In this document: positions 35,001 through 43,272 of the stretch, piece after piece
Numbering within the stretch: the stretch's first letter is position 1
How the letters are laid out: each line of letters opens with the position of its first letter
IMG/VR virus record: IMGVR_UViG_3300047510_003019
Coordinates: 1 to 59,228 of that record
DNA: 59,228 bases
Source: a virus
Direction: 5' to 3' (one strand)
Translations under genes and position numbers: made by a program
The notes under the pieces: generated by a model
Databases searched by the model: none
Told to the model about the DNA's origin: nothing
The model's input: the letters and a program-made list of their open reading frames with translations, nothing else

Positions 35001-38000
35001 TTATCCTCTACTTAAACTTAAATCAGGCATACTACTATTTACTGGAATTGGAACTATCATCGGAAAGTCAATTGATTTTGAAGATGATGGTTTCTCAATA
35101 TATTGAATCATTGGTTGAATTGCAATCATCATTCCAGATCCTGGAGTCTCATAAGAAGCAAATGAGTTTGGTATTGTGCGATTTGGTTTTGATGGTGCTA
35201 TGAGACCACCATCTTGTAATTTTCCTTGTACTTGTATTCCACTTTGTCTTAATTGTTCTGCTGTGGAAGGTCTACCCCCAATTTGTGTTGGTTTTTGTGG
35301 AGAATTTGATGCCTGACTTTGGGCACTATTATATCTTTGCTTTTCTTCTGGAGTCCACTTTTTAGCTTTCCATATTCCCTTTTCTATAATACCTTCTTTT
35401 CCTCCTTTCATAGCTAATTTATATGTTATCGATGGTTTAACATTATCACCAAACAAGAAAGTTTTATCCGCTTTTGAATTTAAAGTTTGCCAATTGGATA
35501 CCGTATTTCCATTAGGATCATCATATTCAAAGTGTAAATGTGAACCAGTTGACCCCCCTGTACTACCAACAGTTCCAATCACACTTCCTGCTTTTACTTT
35601 ACTCCCAACACCAACTTTTCTATCAGATAAATGCGCGTATATTGATTTTGATCTATCAGAATGTTGAATCTCGATCAAGTTTCCATATCCACTAGTCATC
35701 GAACCATTAACCTCAGATCTAGTAACCACCCCATCTCTAGTAATAGTAATAGGAGTTCCATCCGGCATAGGATAATCATTTCCAGAATGCATTTTCCATT
35801 CACCAGTTATTGGATGTTTTCTATCACCCGCTTTAGAACCAAGTTTTGTACTTGGTAGTACTCCACCAGTAAAAGAAGAAGAACTTTCACCTTCTCTAAA
35901 TTTTGCAGTTCCGTCAGGTGCTTTTGGAACCTTTGATAGATATTCTCTATGCTTTTTGGGACCAGTACTACTTTGAATATATTCTGCAGGTCTTTCCCAC
36001 TTTCTCATCCACCAGTCGGCAGCTTCTTCCGATGAAGAAAACTTTTTAGAAAGATATTCTTGTCCAGGTTCTCCGGGTTCTTTTAAAGCATAATCTACTT
36101 GTGCCTTCCAATTTTTTTCCCAATCCGGAACTGCTCTCAAAAATGCTTCTTTTCTTCCCGCAGAAGAATATTGAAATAAACCAATTCCAGGTCCATCAGG
36201 TTGTTTTGCATCTACTCTGAATCCACTTTCTCTAAAAATATTAGCCATAATTCCAAGTGCCTGAGCGTCACTCATTTTTTTCTCATTAATTAAATACTCA
36301 TAAATTTCTTTCTGTATTCCTGATGGTGCATATCCACCATATTCTCCACCAGAAGTTCCAGTAAAACCATTACCAGGGCCCTGCATATCATCCTTAGTAG
36401 TGTCTTTCTTCAACATCAATTCTTTTTCAATACTCTGAATTGCCTCATTAACTCTTTGATCAATTGTAGGACCAATAAGTTTTGCAAGTAAATCACCGGT
36501 ACTCATATCTCCATAAGATCCTCTCAATTCTCTTGAAGGAACTGTACCTCCTTCAGCAAATCCTCTGATTTGAGACATCAAGGAACTCATACTCTTATTT
36601 GTTCTTTGATTTGCAAGAGTATCTGCAACATAACCAATACTATCAAAGAATGCCTTAAAAACTTTTTTATCTGGTTTTTGTCCTAACGCCATATCAATAC
36701 CAGAACTCATCACACCAAGAATTCCTTTTGCAAGAGTTTCGTCAGACTTTAATGTACCCGACATTTTCTTGAGAGTATCAAAGGCAGTTAGATCCTTTTT
36801 TTCTCCATCAAATAAAGTTGATAACCAACCTCCAGAAGGTCTTGTATATTTCTTACTTTCATCTTGCGGTTTTGCATAAAATTCTTTTATTTTCTTTTCT
36901 CCACCAACATCTTTACCTGGTTGAGTTTTAGGTAGAGAAACTCTTGGTGGTTTTTTTCTTGTTGGAGTAATTGATCTTCTTGATGGACCACCAACTGGTC
37001 TTCCACCTCTTGTAGTTCCACCACCTTGATATCTACGAACAACTCTTCCTCCACCAGAAAACATCGGAAGCCAAGGAGCATAAGTTTCTTTTATTACCTT
37101 TCCAATATCACGAATCAAAAGTAAAATATCAATACCAATACTGACTCCACCAAAAATAGCAGCAGCAGGAACACCAACTCCAGTTAATGCAAGAATCGCA
37201 GTAATCGTATCAAGGCCTGCAGATACTGATGCTAATGCTCCACCAATATTATCTCCCGATTTAAACCTTGCTGCTGCGTCAGCTGCTCCAACTGCTGCAC
37301 CAAGACCAGGAACTGCCGCGCCAGCAAACTTACTTAAAGGACCTTTAAGTTTTGCAAATGGTCCTTTGAATAAATTATTCCACCATCCAGGAACTTTACC
37401 ACCTTTTCCAGTTGTTACTTTCGGTTTTCCTGTTGGTTTCTTTCCACCTCTACCTTCAGTTACTTTTGGTTTTCCTCCTTTTTTACCTTTCTGTGGTTCA
37501 GGTGCGCTTTTCTTTCTCCACTTATTATACTCGTCAACCGCAGCACCACCAATATCAGCAGCAAGAACACCTACAATAATCGAAGCATTTACAAAAGTAT
37601 TAAATTGTTTTTCTAACTTATCAAATTCAGTTTGATAATTACCACCTACTCCTGCCTTTGCGCTTGCGATGAATCCTAATGTTTTTTCTTTTAAGTCTCC
37701 ACCAAACTTCACGAGACTCATAAACCCATCAAAGAGTTTACCAAACAATCCTTCACCAAACTTATAAATTCCACCTACGATTTTTGCAAACCCTTCAAGT
37801 TTTGGTAGAAACTCAAGTATCTTTGGAAGCAACCATCCAAGAGCAGTAAAGAATAAAAATCTCTTTACACGATCAAGAAATCCTAAAGAAGGTGCAGATA
37901 TTCCGGGAAGTCTTAATCCTTTTGATTGTGGTGTTTCTAGTTTCTTTTCTGCAGCATCAAAATCTTGTTTTTCTTTTTCTTTTCTTTTAACCTCTGCTTT

Positions 38001-38198
38001 CTTTTGAGATACAATTAAATCTGACTTTAAGAACTTTTCAATATTAACTAACTTACCACCAACATCATTACTCTTAACTATTGCTACACTCTTTTTATTA
38101 ATATTAATTGGAGAAATTAGTCCAGACTTTCCAACTTTTGTAATTGCCGTAGACTTTGCTGATGGAAGTAGTTTAGAAGGATTTGTAATTTTTGCCAT
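35001..38198 (-). CDS. Giant tail/hub protein with lysozyme-like and M23 peptidase domains
   Basis: A 1065-residue protein. Residues of about 105-150 are hydrophobic/amphipathic (LDRVKRFLFFTALGWLLPKI), with an Ala/Gly-rich hydrophobic stretch near residues 295-375. Residues of about 620-770 look like a phage tail lysozyme domain (ALGIMANIFRESGFRVDA, PGIGLFQYSSAGRK). Residues of about 785-890 are an M23 metallopeptidase: KMHSGNDYPMPDG (His...Asp) and GSTGSHLHFEYDDP (His-X-His), with SIYAHLSDRKVGVG. It would cut peptidoglycan during genome entry. It may be the tape measure or a hub component; I cannot decide which of the two giant proteins sets tail length. Confidence 0.8.
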   Translation of the reverse strand: MAKITNPSKLLPSAKSTAITKVGKSGLISPININKKSVAIVKSNDVGGKLVNIEKFLKSDLIVSQKKAEVKRKEKEKQDFDAAEKKLETPQSKGLRLPGISAPSLGFLDRVKRFLFFTALGWLLPKILEFLPKLEGFAKIVGGIYKFGEGLFGKLFDGFMSLVKFGGDLKEKTLGFIASAKAGVGGNYQTEFDKLEKQFNTFVNASIIVGVLAADIGGAAVDEYNKWRKKSAPEPQKGKKGGKPKVTEGRGGKKPTGKPKVTTGKGGKVPGWWNNLFKGPFAKLKGPLSKFAGAAVPGLGAAVGAADAAARFKSGDNIGGALASVSAGLDTITAILALTGVGVPAAAIFGGVSIGIDILLLIRDIGKVIKETYAPWLPMFSGGGRVVRRYQGGGTTRGGRPVGGPSRRSITPTRKKPPRVSLPKTQPGKDVGGEKKIKEFYAKPQDESKKYTRPSGGWLSTLFDGEKKDLTAFDTLKKMSGTLKSDETLAKGILGVMSSGIDMALGQKPDKKVFKAFFDSIGYVADTLANQRTNKSMSSLMSQIRGFAEGGTVPSRELRGSYGDMSTGDLLAKLIGPTIDQRVNEAIQSIEKELMLKKDTTKDDMQGPGNGFTGTSGGEYGGYAPSGIQKEIYEYLINEKKMSDAQALGIMANIFRESGFRVDAKQPDGPGIGLFQYSSAGRKEAFLRAVPDWEKNWKAQVDYALKEPGEPGQEYLSKKFSSSEEAADWWMRKWERPAEYIQSSTGPKKHREYLSKVPKAPDGTAKFREGESSSSFTGGVLPSTKLGSKAGDRKHPITGEWKMHSGNDYPMPDGTPITITRDGVVTRSEVNGSMTSGYGNLIEIQHSDRSKSIYAHLSDRKVGVGSKVKAGSVIGTVGSTGGSTGSHLHFEYDDPNGNTVSNWQTLNSKADKTFLFGDNVKPSITYKLAMKGGKEGIIEKGIWKAKKWTPEEKQRYNSAQSQASNSPQKPTQIGGRPSTAEQLRQSGIQVQGKLQDGGLIAPSKPNRTIPNSFASYETPGSGMMIAIQPMIQYIEKPSSSKSIDFPMIVPIPVNSSMPDLSLSRG

Positions 38199-38202
38199 CT
38201 AC

Positions 38203-40581
38203 TTATCCTCTCAGACCGTAGATTGATGCATACTCTGCTCTATTATTACTTGGAGCAACTGCAGAAAAATTAGGAACTTCAGATGCACCAGCAAGTCCTG
38301 CTGCTCTTGGTCTTGATGATCCACCTCCAGATGCAACCATAGGTGGTAGAGTCATCATACCGTTCATTCCCGATCCACCAAAAGTTTTGTATGGAGTAAT
38401 TGATCTATATCCTCTTCTTGCTGCTTCTGAATTTGGATCCAGTTTAGCCTGAATTAAATTTGCAATCTCAGATGCTCCTCTTTCAGTTGCTTGTTTAGTA
38501 AAAATATATTTGGATTCACCTGGTTGAACTGCAACATTAATTAATTGTCTATCGGCTGTCGCTCCAGGAATATTCATTCCAGTATTTTCCTTAATTTCTC
38601 CACCTCGCATAAATGGAAGCATAGATGGCATAAAGTTAAGAGCAGTACCTAGTGTTTTCATTATGCCTAAAGATTTTTTCTTTGCTTTTGGTTTTGCAGG
38701 TGCTTCTAGGTTTAACGCGCCGGAGTTGAGTTTCTCTCTATATTGATTGAACCTAGAAACTCTATCTTCATATCCATTAATTCCTTTTGGACTGGAAGCA
38801 GATGGATTGTTTATTGCTCTAGATGCAGAAAAAACATCATTCCAATTATTACCAACTGCAGGTCTTACATTTTCTTTCCAATACATCACAGCAATTTTTG
38901 CAGCAATATCACTATTTGTTGCAAGATCTGGATTATTTACCAAATCAATTCCCAATTTATCTCCATACTTTTTATAATTATAATCGTGAGTTAATTGGAT
39001 ATATCCTCTACCTTTGTATTTTTTTCCACCACTATAACTGCTACTTCCACCACCAAGTTCAGTACTCCACTTATATCCTCCAGTTTCGTGAGACATTTGA
39101 GATAAGAAAGATGCTAATTCTAATCCCTTTATTCCAGCAGAGTTGGCGGCTTTTATTAAAGGAAGATCTCCAAACTTGGAAGTTCCAGATAATGGTGATT
39201 TTGGTTTTCCTACCATTCCTCCAATATTAAATCTTGGTATCATTCCGCCAAGATTAAATCCCCCACCAAATCCAGGAAATCTAAGATTACTCATATTCAC
39301 GGATCCTGGTTTTCTTCCCGCAAGATATTGTGGTATGTTTAATGGTTGCCCAGTACGTCTATCAACATATCTTTGTCCAATATCTTGTTGATCTTTTTCT
39401 GTGAGAATTGCTTCTCCAGTTTTTGCAGCAATCAGAGTATCGTCAGATCCAGCACCAGCAATTGGAACTCCTTGTGAGAAATCCATTCCACCATATGGAT
39501 TAAATCCTCCCATTTTAAAACTAGGAATCATTCCCCCAAAATTAAATTTTGGAACCCGAGTATCTTGTGCTTTATCTACAGATTTTTGTGCTTCATTAAG
39601 TTCTGGATTTGTTTTTGGAATTAATCCTGACTCTGGTGTTTCTTTATCTGTAAATAAATTTCCAATCTCTCTACTTACTAAAGGTGCTGCAGCAAGTGCT
39701 AAGAACGCAAGTTTTTTATTTTTTCTTATGAACCCAAATATTTTTGGAATATTCATTCCAATCGCAATAATCATTCGGGTAACGCCTTTCAGCAGTCCAC
39801 GAACTAATTTTCCAAAACCAGTTCCAAATAAAATATAAAGTCCAGCAAGTGCAGGCCAGTGATCCGATAAGAATTCTATAAAAGAATTAAACTTATTTTG
39901 ATTTCCTTTATTACTCATCCACTCCATAAAGGAAGTAAATCCTCTTCCTAGTAAAGTGAAAAATATGAATTTAAAAATACGATCAATAATTGCCTGAAAA
40001 GGTGAAAGTAATTTTTTAGTGGTGGATACTATTGTACCTATTCCTTTTTTAAATCCTTCTAATGCAGATTCTTTTTTTCCTCTTCCTTCTGTTTCTTTAT
40101 CTCTTCTTTCCTTATCAGATTGTTTCTGATCAAATTTAAATTTAGAACTTAAAATAGTTAAAATTGAATCTAAAGTATTTTTAATACCATCAGTTTCAAA
40201 ATTAGAAGATACTGATATTGCATTTGTGGTTGATGCAAGTTTTCCTTTCTGCGCTTTTATAATTGCTGCAGAAGATGGAAGTTTTTTTTGTCCGGGAATA
40301 CTAGAAGTCTTAGTAAAACTAACTTTTGTTTTTGCTTTTTTAACCTTGAATCTAAGACCTTTATCTTTTAAGGTACGAACTCTTTTAAATTCATTTCTTA
40401 AAAGTTCATCTTCTTCTCTTGGAAGTTCCTTTCCCGCAAGTCTTGCTATCGCTAACTTCTTTTTAATAATATCGTGATATGTTTGATAATCTAATTCGAC
40501 GCCAACATTTAATCCAAGTAACCTGAGAATTACTTCATCAATTGATTCAGATTTTACTTTGTTACTTGGATTACTAACCAT
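38203..40581 (-). CDS. Giant tail/hub protein with GH19 chitinase/lysozyme-like domain (tape-measure candidate)
   Basis: A 792-residue protein. The N-terminal third is helical, with a hydrophobic segment IDRIFKFIFFTLLGRGFTSF near residue 205 that resembles one in the 1065-residue neighbour. Residues of about 468-619 are GH19-like: LASFLSQMSHETGG (catalytic Glu), KYKGRGYIQLTHDYNYKKYG and AINNPSASSPKGINGYEDR. It starts inside the 3' end of the small gp51-like ORF (8-nt overlap). It is therefore immediately downstream of the gp26/gp51 pair, where a tape measure follows its chaperones in many tailed phages. The tape-measure role is inference. Confidence 0.78.
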   Translation of the reverse strand: MVSNPSNKVKSESIDEVILRLLGLNVGVELDYQTYHDIIKKKLAIARLAGKELPREEDELLRNEFKRVRTLKDKGLRFKVKKAKTKVSFTKTSSIPGQKKLPSSAAIIKAQKGKLASTTNAISVSSNFETDGIKNTLDSILTILSSKFKFDQKQSDKERRDKETEGRGKKESALEGFKKGIGTIVSTTKKLLSPFQAIIDRIFKFIFFTLLGRGFTSFMEWMSNKGNQNKFNSFIEFLSDHWPALAGLYILFGTGFGKLVRGLLKGVTRMIIAIGMNIPKIFGFIRKNKKLAFLALAAAPLVSREIGNLFTDKETPESGLIPKTNPELNEAQKSVDKAQDTRVPKFNFGGMIPSFKMGGFNPYGGMDFSQGVPIAGAGSDDTLIAAKTGEAILTEKDQQDIGQRYVDRRTGQPLNIPQYLAGRKPGSVNMSNLRFPGFGGGFNLGGMIPRFNIGGMVGKPKSPLSGTSKFGDLPLIKAANSAGIKGLELASFLSQMSHETGGYKWSTELGGGSSSYSGGKKYKGRGYIQLTHDYNYKKYGDKLGIDLVNNPDLATNSDIAAKIAVMYWKENVRPAVGNNWNDVFSASRAINNPSASSPKGINGYEDRVSRFNQYREKLNSGALNLEAPAKPKAKKKSLGIMKTLGTALNFMPSMLPFMRGGEIKENTGMNIPGATADRQLINVAVQPGESKYIFTKQATERGASEIANLIQAKLDPNSEAARRGYRSITPYKTFGGSGMNGMMTLPPMVASGGGSSRPRAAGLAGASEVPNFSAVAPSNNRAEYASIYGLRG

Positions 40582-40753
40582 TGGCTCTTTGCTGTGCCCG
40601 TTGTTCTTCTTCTTCCAGATGCTGTTTTAGTAAAATCACATAAATGTCCCTTTCCCAAGGTATCATATTTTCAATCTCTGTTAATGAATATTTATGATAC
40701 TGCATTAAGGAAAAATTTAACTTGAAGTAACTCTCCAAGTCCATATGACTCAT
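40574..40753 (-). CDS. gp51-like small protein, -1 frame partner of gp26
   Basis: 59 residues: MSHMDLESYFKLNFSLMQYHKYSL...MIPWERDIYVILLKQHLEEEE, a helical acidic protein. It starts 2 nt after the gp26 stop. The gp26 3' end carries T TTT TTC, and a -1 shift there would run straight into this frame (Arg-Ile-Gly-Met-Ser-His). It may be made both alone and as a gp26 fusion, like the G/GT tape-measure chaperones of lambda. In T4, gp51 acts in hub assembly. The name is by position and size only. Confidence 0.65.
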   Translation of the reverse strand: MSHMDLESYFKLNFSLMQYHKYSLTEIENMIPWERDIYVILLKQHLEEEEQRAQQRANG

Positions 40754-40755
40754 TC

Positions 40756-41475
40756 CTATGCGAAAAAACTTGATAACCCTTCTAGAACAACTTCACTTTC
40801 AACTTCTGTCTTTGGATTTTTAACTTTAATTGTATGAGAAAGTTTAGGCATCGTTTCAAAGAACTTTTCAATTTCTTTGAATTGTGATGAGTTCATTTGA
40901 TCTAAAAACTCCATTAATTCTTTCTTAGTTACATCTGCTGCAACCCAGACTTCATCCTCAGTATAAATTTTATCTACACAAGAACCAATCAATTCAAATG
41001 ATTGATCCATCGTACCATCAGCAGAAAGATCAAAGTTACTCTTAATAAACTGTTCTAATGATGGATACTTCATCTCCATCACGATTGAATCATCAAGTTT
41101 AATTCTATTATTATGTTCTGAATTTTTTTGAACTTGAATATCATCTACAAGAATCTTAACAGGAACAGTAGTCTCTCCATCATCCGGACAGATGATATTC
41201 ACTTCAATCTCTTCTCCAACTGACTTACCGCGAATGTTGAGAAAGAGATATTCAATATCAAAAGTAGGAAGAGACTCTACTTTAATTCCTTTAGTCTCAA
41301 TACAATTTTTAATGACTGTTTTGATCGCGGTAGTAATCTGTTTGGTATCTTCAGATTCTAATGCAATCACTAATAGTTTTTCTTCTTTTACTAGAAAGGG
41401 TCTGTATTTGATTGTTTGTCCAGTTGAAGGCAACTCAAGTTCATAAGTTGGTGTAGAAATCTTAGGTAAAGGCAT
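40756..41475 (-). CDS. 26: gp26-like baseplate hub assembly protein
   Basis: A 239-residue protein of the T4 gp26/T4_baseplate family. It opens MPLPKISTPTYELELPSTGQTIKYRPFLVKEEKLLVIA and continues with EIEVNIICPDDGETTVPV (a Cys-Pro turn) and MKYPSLEQFIKSNF. This family is related to tape-measure chaperones and helps build the hub. The last codons AGT TTT TTC GCA TAG contain a slippery heptamer. A late motif lies 26 nt upstream. Confidence 0.85.
   Translation of the reverse strand: MPLPKISTPTYELELPSTGQTIKYRPFLVKEEKLLVIALESEDTKQITTAIKTVIKNCIETKGIKVESLPTFDIEYLFLNIRGKSVGEEIEVNIICPDDGETTVPVKILVDDIQVQKNSEHNNRIKLDDSIVMEMKYPSLEQFIKSNFDLSADGTMDQSFELIGSCVDKIYTEDEVWVAADVTKKELMEFLDQMNSSQFKEIEKFFETMPKLSHTIKVKNPKTEVESEVVLEGLSSFFA
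40762..40768 (-). promoter_or_regulatory. Predicted -1 ribosomal frameshift site in gp26
   Basis: The minus strand reads T TTT TTC in the gp26 frame (XXXYYYZ type), followed after GCA TAG by the small downstream ORF in the -1 frame. A shift joins gp26 residues ending in Phe to Arg-Ile-Gly-Met-Ser-His of the 59-residue ORF. No strong downstream hairpin was seen by eye. Confidence 0.6.
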
Positions 41476-41500
41476 AATGTCCTATAGAAACTTCAGTATG

Positions 41501-41510
41501 TTTATTTATC
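41501..41510 (-). promoter_or_regulatory. T4-type late promoter motif
   Basis: The minus strand reads GATAAATAAA, 26 nt before the gp26 ATG at 41475. Confidence 0.5.
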
Positions 41511-42318
41511 AGTCTATTTCAACGAATCCATCAGACCCAACTGGAAGGCCAGAACCTCCCTCCGGTACATTAAAAAATCCATCAGATCCAACTGAAAGTC
41601 CACCCCCTCCGCCGGGAATATTAACGAATCCATCAGCGCCAATAGGAGGAATACCAGTTGCTGTTGTTTGTCCTGGTTGCATAGGTTTTTCAACTGCAAC
41701 GGAGTTTCTTACATAACGAATAAAGGAAAATGAAACAGTGCATTTTAATAATTGAGAGGACTCATAAGAAACTGGTATTGAATTGATACTTAAAGGATAC
41801 GCACGAATGAATTTATATTCTAATGCTGAACCAACATAATCTCTCTCAAACTTTGTTATGTATAATGCATCAGTCTGATAATCATCTGGAAAATTTACAC
41901 GATAAAAATAGTTTCTATTTTCCAAATCCTCTGCATTATTTTCACCGACACAATAAGAAATCCACCTTTCAAAAAAGTTTATAATTCCATAGTTTTTATC
42001 TACATAAAAAGTAAAATCAATGCGGTCGTCATACTGCCTTCTATATGCGGGTCTTTCCGTGACTCCAGTGTGATCATCAGTAATCTCATTTGTCATCAAA
42101 GAAGCACCAGGAAGTGATGCTTCAGAACAAGACAATTCAATTAGTTCTTGATTTTTTCTTGCATTATAATCAGATCCAGGAAATCTTCCTTCACCCTGCT
42201 TAAGAAATGCTGCAGTGGCCGCTGGGGGTTGAAATCTACAAACATAATGAGAAGTTAATGCCGGTCTTAATAACTTCTGTTTTATCTCAAAGTTTTTAAC
42301 TACAGTTGGTCCTGCCAT
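41509..42318 (-). CDS. 54: gp54-like baseplate tail-tube initiator
   Basis: A 269-residue protein. The core residues 1 to about 210 fit the T4 gp54/gp19-like tube fold: LIELSCSEASLPGASL, FTFYVDKNYGIINFFERWI, YYITKF-type strands and FIRAYPLSINSIPVSYESSQLLKCTVSFSFIRY. gp54 sits on the baseplate dome and starts tube polymerisation. The last 45 residues are an unusual Gly-rich extension with three near-copies of GSDGFVNIP/GSDGFFNVPEGG. It diverges from gp4. Confidence 0.8.
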   Translation of the reverse strand: MAGPTVVKNFEIKQKLLRPALTSHYVCRFQPPAATAAFLKQGEGRFPGSDYNARKNQELIELSCSEASLPGASLMTNEITDDHTGVTERPAYRRQYDDRIDFTFYVDKNYGIINFFERWISYCVGENNAEDLENRNYFYRVNFPDDYQTDALYITKFERDYVGSALEYKFIRAYPLSINSIPVSYESSQLLKCTVSFSFIRYVRNSVAVEKPMQPGQTTATGIPPIGADGFVNIPGGGGGLSVGSDGFFNVPEGGSGLPVGSDGFVEID

Positions 42319-42319
42319 C

Positions 42320-42327
42320 TATAAATA
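42320..42327 (+). promoter_or_regulatory. T4 late promoter consensus TATAAATA
   Basis: An exact TATAAATA on the plus strand, 30 nt before the gp4 ATG at 42358, in the gap between the divergent gp54 and gp4 genes. It probably drives gp4, the 131-residue ORF, gp48 and gp53. Confidence 0.75.
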
Positions 42328-42357
42328 CTTTTACTGATATATTATGTATGCTGGAAA

Positions 42358-42801
42358 ATGGCAGAAAGTATTAAGAGTATATACAAACCATCTCATCCAG
42401 AAAAATATCAAGGTGATGCATCAAACATCATTTGCAGAAGTAGTTGGGAGAGACGCTTTTGTTATTATTGTGACCATAATCCAAGCATAGTATCTTGGGC
42501 ATCGGAAGAATTTTGCATCTCTTACGTGTCTCCAGTTGATAACCGAGTTCATAGATACTTTCCAGATTATCTTATTAAAGTAAAAGAGGAATCTGGAAGA
42601 ATTAAGACTTATGTAATTGAAGTCAAACCTAAGAAACAAACAGTTCCACCAAAGCAAAGATCAAGAGTGACGAAATCATACTTGCACGAATGTAAAACTT
42701 ATGCAGTCAATCAAGCAAAGTGGAAAGCAGCACAAGAATGGTGTGCCGATAGAATGTTAGAGTTCAAAGTCATTACAGAAGATGAATTAGGTATCAAATA
42801 A
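42358..42801 (+). CDS. 4: gp4-like head completion protein
   Basis: A 147-residue protein of the T4 gp4 (gp50) family. It shows NIICRSSWERRFCYYCDHNPSIVSWASEEF, then SPVDNRVHRYFPDYLIKVKE and YVIEVKPKKQT. The pattern resembles a Vsr/restriction-like nuclease fold (E...D/E-V-K). In T4, gp4 acts on the filled head before tail joining. Its stop overlaps the next start (TAATG). Confidence 0.85.
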   Translation: MAESIKSIYKPSHPEKYQGDASNIICRSSWERRFCYYCDHNPSIVSWASEEFCISYVSPVDNRVHRYFPDYLIKVKEESGRIKTYVIEVKPKKQTVPPKQRSRVTKSYLHECKTYAVNQAKWKAAQEWCADRMLEFKVITEDELGIK

Positions 42802-43196
42802 TGGCAGAGGGTTTTGGGCAATACGCAGAAAAAGCATCAACAACTATAAGAGTCAGAGAACTCAAAAGAAAAATTGCTCAAAGTGGAACCAGCGACCCAG
42901 AAGATTTAATGTTAATGATAATGGATGCATTAAAAGAAGAAGTATTATATCCAGAACCAGGAAAGTTTTATACATTCATTTATAACCCAAAGACACCAGA
43001 AATTGAATACGACCAACATCCTTTGATTGCTTGTACTGAACTCCAGAAGTGGGGATTCAAAGCAATCAATTTTCATTGGAGAGAATCAAGGCAATATACC
43101 TGGGAAGAAGTTGCAGGAAAACTTCACGTCGTTAAGTATAATGAGTTGGATGAGTTACTCTCTATACCTTATGCAAAATTCCGTCTAAATAAATAA
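42801..43196 (+). CDS. Conserved cyanophage protein between gp4 and gp48
   Basis: A 131-residue protein. PGKFYTFIYNPKTPEIEYDQHPLI followed by WGFKAINFHWRESRQYTW is a distinctive module found in many T4-like phages, but I cannot give a tested function. The helical N-terminus carries MAEGFGQYAEKASTTIRVREL. It is translationally coupled to gp4, so a head- or baseplate-completion role is plausible. Confidence 0.7.
   Translation: MAEGFGQYAEKASTTIRVRELKRKIAQSGTSDPEDLMLMIMDALKEEVLYPEPGKFYTFIYNPKTPEIEYDQHPLIACTELQKWGFKAINFHWRESRQYTWEEVAGKLHVVKYNELDELLSIPYAKFRLNK
43185..43195 (+). promoter_or_regulatory. T4-type late promoter motif before gp48
   Basis: CTAAATAAATA on the plus strand at the end of the 131-residue gene, 77 nt before the gp48 ATG. 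It could give gp48 and gp53 an extra late start. A ribosome site GGAGGAGAG lies just before the gp48 ATG. Confidence 0.45.
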
Positions 43197-43272
43197 AAAC
43201 TCTCTCATAAATGTCTCATACTCTACAAACAATTGAGATGATTATTCCTTCAGTAAATGGAGGAGAGTTCTG

